Assembly: GCA_030622115.1 (NCBI GenBank)
Contig: JAUXGN010000026.1
Span: 1 to 35,984 of the forward strand
Source: Candidatus Eiseniibacteriota bacterium
GTDB taxonomy: Bacteria > Joyebacterota > Joyebacteria > Joyebacterales > Joyebacteraceae
Direction of reading: 5' to 3'
DNA: 35,984 bases
In this document: piece after piece, positions 31,170-35,984 of the stretch
Position numbering within the stretch: position 1 is the first letter of the stretch
Layout of the letters: every line of letters begins with the position of its first letter
Program-made: the position numbers and the translations under genes
Notes under the pieces: model-generated
Told to the model about the DNA's origin: nothing
The model's input: the letters and a program-made list of their open reading frames with translations, nothing else
Database searches by the model: none

Positions 31170-33791
31170 ATGAGCGACCTCACTCCGATGATGAAGCAGT
31201 ACACGTCTATCAAGGCGGAGCAGCGCGATGCGATACTGCTTTTCCGCATGGGTGATTTCTACGAAATGTTCTTTGACGATGCGAAGATCGCCTCGCGTGT
31301 TCTTGGCCTGGCTCTGACGACGAGAGACAAGGGCGGCAAGAATCCGGTCCCGCTCGCCGGCGTGCCACATCACGCCGTGGAATTGTATCTTGTCAGGCTG
31401 GTCGAGGCCGGCTACAAGGTCGCCATCTGCGATCAGATCGAGGATCCTAAGACGGCGAAGGGGCTCGTCAAGCGCGCGATCACCGAGGTCATCACACCGG
31501 GAACGCTCCTCTCATCATCCATGCTGAACGAACGCCGTTCGAACTACCTTCTCTCTGTGATGCCGGGTGATGAACGCGTGGGACTGGCGCGCGTCGATCT
31601 CTCGACGGGGGAGTTCGTGGTCTCGGAACTCGCCCCAGTTGAGTTGAGGCGGGAGGTCCTGCGAGCTGAGGCCGCCGAGATGATATTCCCGGAGGAACTC
31701 GCCGGACAGGATCTGCTGTCCGCGCTTCTTGGTGATCTCCCTGACATCCCGCTCACAGCGGTGGCCGATTGGGAATTCGGACTCGATGCCGCGCGCCGAG
31801 CGCTCACCTCGCACTTCGACGTCGCCAACCTGGACGGCTTCGGCCTGGTCGGCCTGAGCGAAGGAATACGCGCGGCGGGGGCCGCGATCAGCTACCTCAA
31901 GGATCTCAAGAAGCGCGACCTCAAGCAGATCACAACCATCCGCCGTCTCGATGTATCCGACCACCTCGTACTGGATGAAACTTCCCAGCGGAATCTCGAG
32001 CTGGTCGAACCATTGGAGCGTGGTCTCAAACACGCGACTCTGCTTGCGGTGCTGGACCGCACCGCCAGTGCGATGGGTGCAAGACTCCTCAGGCAGTGGA
32101 TCCTCTACCCGCTCCACGACGCAGACCAGTCGAACTCCCGTCTGGACGGAGTCGAGGCTCTGTTCGCCGGCCGCGAGACTGCGGAGAACCTGAGAAGAGC
32201 GCTCAATTCCATGTGCGATCTTCCGCGAGTGGTGTCGAGAATCGCATCGGGGCACGCTACTCCGCGAGATCTGGCCTCCCTCAGGCAGTCGCTCGAGACG
32301 GGGCCCGGCGTCGTCGCGCTTGCAGGCGCTCTTGATGCCGAGTCTTTGCGCATCCTCGTCGCACGATTCCCTGATCTAGCCCACATCACAGATCGCATAG
32401 CCGAAACGCTCGTGGAGAGCCCCCCTGCCACACTCAAGGACGGAGGCGTCATCAGGGATGGCCACAGCCGGGAGCTGGACGCCCTGAGGTCGATCACCAG
32501 GGAAGGCAAGGACTGGATAGGGAGACTCCAGACCTCCGAACGCAAGCGAACGGGCATCACATCACTCAAGATCGGTTACAACAAAGTCTTCGGCTACTAC
32601 ATTGAGGTAACGAAGTCCCACACGGATCGCGTTCCGGACGACTACGTTCGCAAGCAGACGCTGGTGAATGCGGAGCGCTACATAACCCCCGATCTCAAGG
32701 AGTACGAGAATCGCGTCCTCACTGCCGAGGAAGATATGGTGAGGCTGGAACGCGAGATCTTCGAGTCACTCAGGGAGTGGGTCGCGGGACACGCGGCAAG
32801 TGTGCAGGATGCCGCTCAGGTGCTCGCCGAGATCGATGTCCTGAACTCACTGGCGGACGCGGCAGTGGAAAACGGCTATGTGCGGCCTGCTCTGACGAAC
32901 GACGACGGTATCACGATCGTTGGAGGACGGCACCCGGTCGTTGAGCTCCTCCTCGATGGAGAGACCTTCGTGCCGAACGACGTCTCCCTGGATTCAAGGC
33001 GTCAGCAGATACTCCTGATGACCGGACCCAACATGGCCGGCAAGTCCACCTATCTTCGTCAGGTCGCCCTGATCGTCATCATGGCTCAAATGGGCTCGTT
33101 CGTCCCTGCGGAGAGCGCCTCGATCGGCCTCGTCGACAGGGTGTTCACGAGAATCGGCGCTCAGGACGCGCTCGTGCGGGGCAGAAGCACATTCTTGGTC
33201 GAGATGAACGAGACAGCCAATATCCTGAACAGCGCGACATCGCAGAGTCTGGTGTTGCTCGACGAGATGGGACGCGGAACAAGCACTTTCGACGGTCTGT
33301 CAATAGCCTGGGCGGTGATGGAATACATCCACGACCCGGCTCACGCTCATCCCAAGACACTTTTCGCAACGCACTACCATGAACTGACCGAACTCGAGGA
33401 TATCCTCACGCGTCTGAGAAACGTCCATGTTCTTGCGAGGGAAACCGCCGACTCGATAGTCTTCCTGAGAGAAGTGACGCCCGGCTGCGCCGACCAGAGC
33501 TACGGCATAGAAGTCGCTAAGCTGGCCGGCATGCCGACAGATGTCATCACGAGAGCGCGGGAGGTTCTCAAGAACCTCGAGACGACGCAGTACACGCCCG
33601 ACGCTCTGCCGCGCCTCGCCGCAGGAGAACACGGCCCCCTGACCGAATCAAGCGCTCAGCTGCCGCTGTTCGGCTACCGGGAGTCCGAGGTTGAGCGAGA
33701 GATCATCGAGATGGACCTCGCCGACATGACTCCACTCGAAGCGCTGACAAAGCTCGCAGAACTGCAGAAGAAGGCGAAAGATGCCCAGTAG
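31170..33791 (+). CDS. mutS: DNA mismatch repair protein MutS
   Basis: 873 residues, standard MutS1. The mismatch-binding F-x-E is F30-Y-E32 in MGDFYEMF. Connector, lever and clamp domains follow (KIGYNKVFGYYIEVTKSH is the core signature). The ATPase has Walker A TGPNMAGKST (618-627), STFLVEMNETANIL, Walker B LLDEMGRGTSTFDG with D698-E699, and ATHYHEL. It recognises mismatches and recruits MutL. ATG 31170 is preceded by AGAGGG (31160-31165). The last 11 bp overlap mutL. The 49-bp gap upstream shows no obvious promoter, so transcription may continue from the lapA run. Confidence 0.97.
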   Translation: MSDLTPMMKQYTSIKAEQRDAILLFRMGDFYEMFFDDAKIASRVLGLALTTRDKGGKNPVPLAGVPHHAVELYLVRLVEAGYKVAICDQIEDPKTAKGLVKRAITEVITPGTLLSSSMLNERRSNYLLSVMPGDERVGLARVDLSTGEFVVSELAPVELRREVLRAEAAEMIFPEELAGQDLLSALLGDLPDIPLTAVADWEFGLDAARRALTSHFDVANLDGFGLVGLSEGIRAAGAAISYLKDLKKRDLKQITTIRRLDVSDHLVLDETSQRNLELVEPLERGLKHATLLAVLDRTASAMGARLLRQWILYPLHDADQSNSRLDGVEALFAGRETAENLRRALNSMCDLPRVVSRIASGHATPRDLASLRQSLETGPGVVALAGALDAESLRILVARFPDLAHITDRIAETLVESPPATLKDGGVIRDGHSRELDALRSITREGKDWIGRLQTSERKRTGITSLKIGYNKVFGYYIEVTKSHTDRVPDDYVRKQTLVNAERYITPDLKEYENRVLTAEEDMVRLEREIFESLREWVAGHAASVQDAAQVLAEIDVLNSLADAAVENGYVRPALTNDDGITIVGGRHPVVELLLDGETFVPNDVSLDSRRQQILLMTGPNMAGKSTYLRQVALIVIMAQMGSFVPAESASIGLVDRVFTRIGAQDALVRGRSTFLVEMNETANILNSATSQSLVLLDEMGRGTSTFDGLSIAWAVMEYIHDPAHAHPKTLFATHYHELTELEDILTRLRNVHVLARETADSIVFLREVTPGCADQSYGIEVAKLAGMPTDVITRAREVLKNLETTQYTPDALPRLAAGEHGPLTESSAQLPLFGYRESEVEREIIEMDLADMTPLEALTKLAELQKKAKDAQ

Positions 33792-35577
33792 GATCCGGAT
33801 ACTCAGTGAAGCTCTGGCCAACAGGATCGCCGCCGGCGAGGTGGTGGAAGGACCGCATTCGGTCGTCAAGGAACTCGTCGAGAACTCGATCGACGCCGGA
33901 GCCGACGTCATATCCATTGACATCAAGGGGGCCGGAAGCGATCTCATCCGCGTGGCCGACAACGGAGTGGGCTTGAACTCCGACGATGCGCTTGCCGCCT
34001 TCGACAGGTTCGCCACCAGCAAGATCTCTGACGAGCACGATCTTGAGGCCATCGAGACTCTCGGCTTCCGTGGTGAGGCGCTACCGAGCATATCCTCCGT
34101 CTCCCGCGTGCGACTCGTCACGTGCGAGCGGGGTGAGTCGGAGGGAACCTCCGTGAGACTGGTCGGAGGAACGGTCGAGGATGTGCGACCCGCCGGACGA
34201 TCACTAGGCACGACAATGGAAATCTCCTCGCTCTTTTTCAACACCCCGGCCCGACGCAAGTTCCTGAAAAGCGATAGAGTTGAGTTGAAGAAAATACTCA
34301 ACTCCGTGACGGAGTACGCGATCCTCTATCCTCACATTCGTTTCGATCTTGTGGTCGACGGCAGACCTGTGCTCGCTCTCCTGCCCGCTCCGGGAATCCG
34401 CGAGCGAGCCCTGGAGACGCTTGGAAGCGCATGCGCAGGAGATCTCTTGCCCGTCACTCATGCCGACGGTCCGTACGAGGTCGTCGGACTGGTCGGCAAA
34501 CCCTCCATCGCGCGGACACGGGGCGCGTTCCAGCTTCTTGCCGTCAACGGACGCCCGGTCAGAAGCCGTCTCCTTTCGGCGGCCGTGCGGACCGGATACG
34601 GGGAACTCCTTCCACGCAATCGGCATCCGGTCTTTGTTCTCGTGATCAATGTGGACGGCAGATTCGTGGACGCGAACGTGCACCCTACAAAGAGAGAGGT
34701 GCGCTTCGGTGAAGAGAGACGCGCTTTCGCACTGATAGAACACGCCGTGCGGAACACGCTCTTGGAGCACGATGTAGCTCCAACACTCACAGTGAAGACT
34801 GGCGGGACGAACTACGCCGTGAGCGGGGCGGGATCGTACGAATCGGAAAGAAAGCGCGGCGAGATCCTGGCAACGGATCTTCCAGTCCGGACCGGCGAAC
34901 TCAGTTTCCCTTCCTCCGTGCGAGAACGCGCTCAGACGCTCGTGGCCGACTCCGAGACCCGCCATGCCGGCGAGAATGGCCGCGCAGCGTCGGTGGAAGC
35001 CGGCGAGCAAGCCAAGTTCTGGCAACTGCACCGCACCTACATCTTCGTGCAGACACGAGAAGGCGTACTGATCGTCGACCAACACGCCGCGCACGAGCGC
35101 GTCATCTACGAGCAGGCAAGGAAGCGCCTGTCCGGCGTTCTGGAGACCGGATCCAGCCAGCAGCTTCTTTTTCCGATCGCCGTAGAGCTATCTCCCGCCG
35201 AATTCGAGTCGTTCGGAAATGTGGATCCCCTTCTCAAGCGTCTCGGGTTCTCGATCAGACCCATGAGCGGAAGAACGCTTCTCATGGAAGCGGTTCCCGG
35301 CGCCTTTCCGAAGCTGGCCCACGACGTAATCCTCCATGATCTGCTGGCCGAGCTGCCTTCCGGCCGGACGGCCGACAGGGACATCATCGAGAGCATTGCC
35401 ACGACGATGGCATGCAAGACAGCCATCAAGGCCGGTGACGTGCTGGCACAAGAGGAGATGCGCTCACTCCTGGATCAGCTGTTCGCCACTGAGCTGCCGT
35501 ACTCGTGTCCACACGGGCGTCCGACCTTCATGCGCATGACCCTCGATGAGCTTCACAAGAAATTCGGACGCACCTAG
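33781..35577 (+). CDS. mutL: DNA mismatch repair protein MutL, endonuclease type
   Basis: 598 residues. The GHKL ATPase has ELVENSIDAGA, VADNGVGL, FATSKI and TLGFRGEALPSISSV, then the FFNTPARRKFLK and NVHPTKREVRF segments. The C-terminal domain keeps the nuclease motif DQHAAHERVIYE (433-444, fitting DQHA-x2-E-x4-E), with ACKTAIKAGD and CPHGRPTF. So it should nick DNA itself, as in bacteria lacking MutH. One oddity: the usual GEVVERP reads GEVVEGP, with Gly24 for Arg. ATG 33781 overlaps mutS by 11 bp, so the pair is coupled. miaA starts within or just after its end, as in E. coli mutL-miaA. Confidence 0.97.
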   Translation: MPSRIRILSEALANRIAAGEVVEGPHSVVKELVENSIDAGADVISIDIKGAGSDLIRVADNGVGLNSDDALAAFDRFATSKISDEHDLEAIETLGFRGEALPSISSVSRVRLVTCERGESEGTSVRLVGGTVEDVRPAGRSLGTTMEISSLFFNTPARRKFLKSDRVELKKILNSVTEYAILYPHIRFDLVVDGRPVLALLPAPGIRERALETLGSACAGDLLPVTHADGPYEVVGLVGKPSIARTRGAFQLLAVNGRPVRSRLLSAAVRTGYGELLPRNRHPVFVLVINVDGRFVDANVHPTKREVRFGEERRAFALIEHAVRNTLLEHDVAPTLTVKTGGTNYAVSGAGSYESERKRGEILATDLPVRTGELSFPSSVRERAQTLVADSETRHAGENGRAASVEAGEQAKFWQLHRTYIFVQTREGVLIVDQHAAHERVIYEQARKRLSGVLETGSSQQLLFPIAVELSPAEFESFGNVDPLLKRLGFSIRPMSGRTLLMEAVPGAFPKLAHDVILHDLLAELPSGRTADRDIIESIATTMACKTAIKAGDVLAQEEMRSLLDQLFATELPYSCPHGRPTFMRMTLDELHKKFGRT

Positions 35578-35984
35578 CCGGAAGGACAAATCCCTGCGCA
35601 GTGTACTCGCCATAATCGGCCCAACGGCCGCCGGGAAGACCGGCGTCGCAGTCCGTGTAGCTCAGGAACTCGGCGGAGAGATCGTCTCGGCTGACTCGCG
35701 CCAGATCTATCGGCAACTCGATATCGGCACAGCCAAACCGACGGCCCAAGAGTCTCAGCTTGCCCGACATCACCTTGTCGATATCATAGAGCCGAGCGAA
35801 ACGTACGACGCAGCCAGGTTTGCGATCGACGCCGAGAAGACGATCGCATCCATCATCTCCTCCGGAACGGAGCCGATCGTTGTCGGAGGCACCGGCTTCT
35901 ACGTGCGGTCGCTCTTCGAGGGACTTTTCGAGGGGCCGGGTCGCGATGAACGTGTCCGGGAGAAGCTGGAGCGGCGAGTCCGCA
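35546..35984 (+). CDS. miaA: tRNA dimethylallyltransferase, N-terminal part (runs off the window)
   Basis: The frame is open from ATG 35546 to the window end, about 146 codons. The P-loop is IIGPTAAGKTGVA, followed by the catalytic SADSRQIYRQLDIGTAKP, HHLVDIIEPSETYDAARFA and VVGGTGFYVRSLF, all MiaA hallmarks. It transfers a dimethylallyl group from DMAPP to A37 of tRNAs reading UNN codons, giving i6A for MiaB. Two starts are possible. ATG 35546 overlaps mutL by 32 bp and has no clear ribosome site. CTG 35594 has GGAAGGA (35580-35586) at ideal spacing and gives the usual short N-terminus before GPTA. No GTG or TTG lies in frame between them. Confidence 0.93.
   Translation, partial: MSFTRNSDAPSRKDKSLRSVLAIIGPTAAGKTGVAVRVAQELGGEIVSADSRQIYRQLDIGTAKPTAQESQLARHHLVDIIEPSETYDAARFAIDAEKTIASIISSGTEPIVVGGTGFYVRSLFEGLFEGPGRDERVREKLERRVR

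Overview
This is a gene-dense, GC-rich (about 60% by eye) bacterial chromosome segment with almost no mobile DNA. It holds 30 protein-coding genes; 29 are on the + strand and only rpsT is on the - strand. The organism looks like a diderm with lipopolysaccharide: it has a lapA-lapB pair, a lipoprotein and an exported TPR protein. The lipoprotein begins C-x(6)-GGPADTTPP and carries an SbsA/Big_5-type Ig-like domain, an architecture common in the Bacteroidetes/FCB superphylum. A high-GC candidate phylum of or near FCB (Eisenbacteria, Krumholzibacteriota or Latescibacteria type) is my best guess, but no 16S or other decisive marker lies in the window.

Layout. 1-5135: end of topA, xerC, argF, the Ig-like lipoprotein, dapF, dapA and a 4-oxalocrotonate-tautomerase-like gene. 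5136-6469: a promoter, a divergent KamA-family radical SAM gene and a hairpin terminator. 6470-10363: a structured leader with a 22-bp-arm palindrome and two mutually exclusive hairpins, then a FIST sensory protein and a soluble hybrid histidine kinase. 10364-13673: dapB, an HD-domain nucleotidase-like gene and proS, closed by a hairpin shared with convergent rpsT. 13698-21080: divergent rpsT and uvrC promoters, then the tight run uvrC-ogt-xerD-cca-scpA-scpB-rluB. 21081-25968: a promoter, then cmk (apparently starting with CUG), plsC, ispH and rpsA with repetitive acidic tails. 25996-28664: mtaB-miaB. 28665-31120: a promoter, lapA, lapB and a TPR protein. 31170 to the end: mutS, mutL and the 5' part of miaA.

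How the genes work together. dapF, dapA and dapB serve lysine and diaminopimelate synthesis. XerC/XerD, ScpA/ScpB and TopA serve chromosome topology, dimer resolution and segregation. UvrC, Ogt, MutS and MutL are DNA repair. MiaA, MiaB, MtaB, Cca, RluB, ProS, S20 and S1 serve tRNA/rRNA maturation and translation, with a focus on tRNA position A37. PlsC, IspH and LapA/LapB serve the envelope and isoprenoids. Many genes overlap by 4-32 bp, pointing to translational coupling. Seven sigma70-like promoters (TTGnnn, 17-18 bp, TAnnnT) can be read by eye.

Most genes are ordinary housekeeping genes. The best candidates for something new are the FIST/hybrid-kinase module with its structured leader, the KamA-like enzyme lacking the lysine-binding aspartates, and the apparent CUG start codons of cmk and perhaps miaA. 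I did not find a clearly undescribed multi-gene system.
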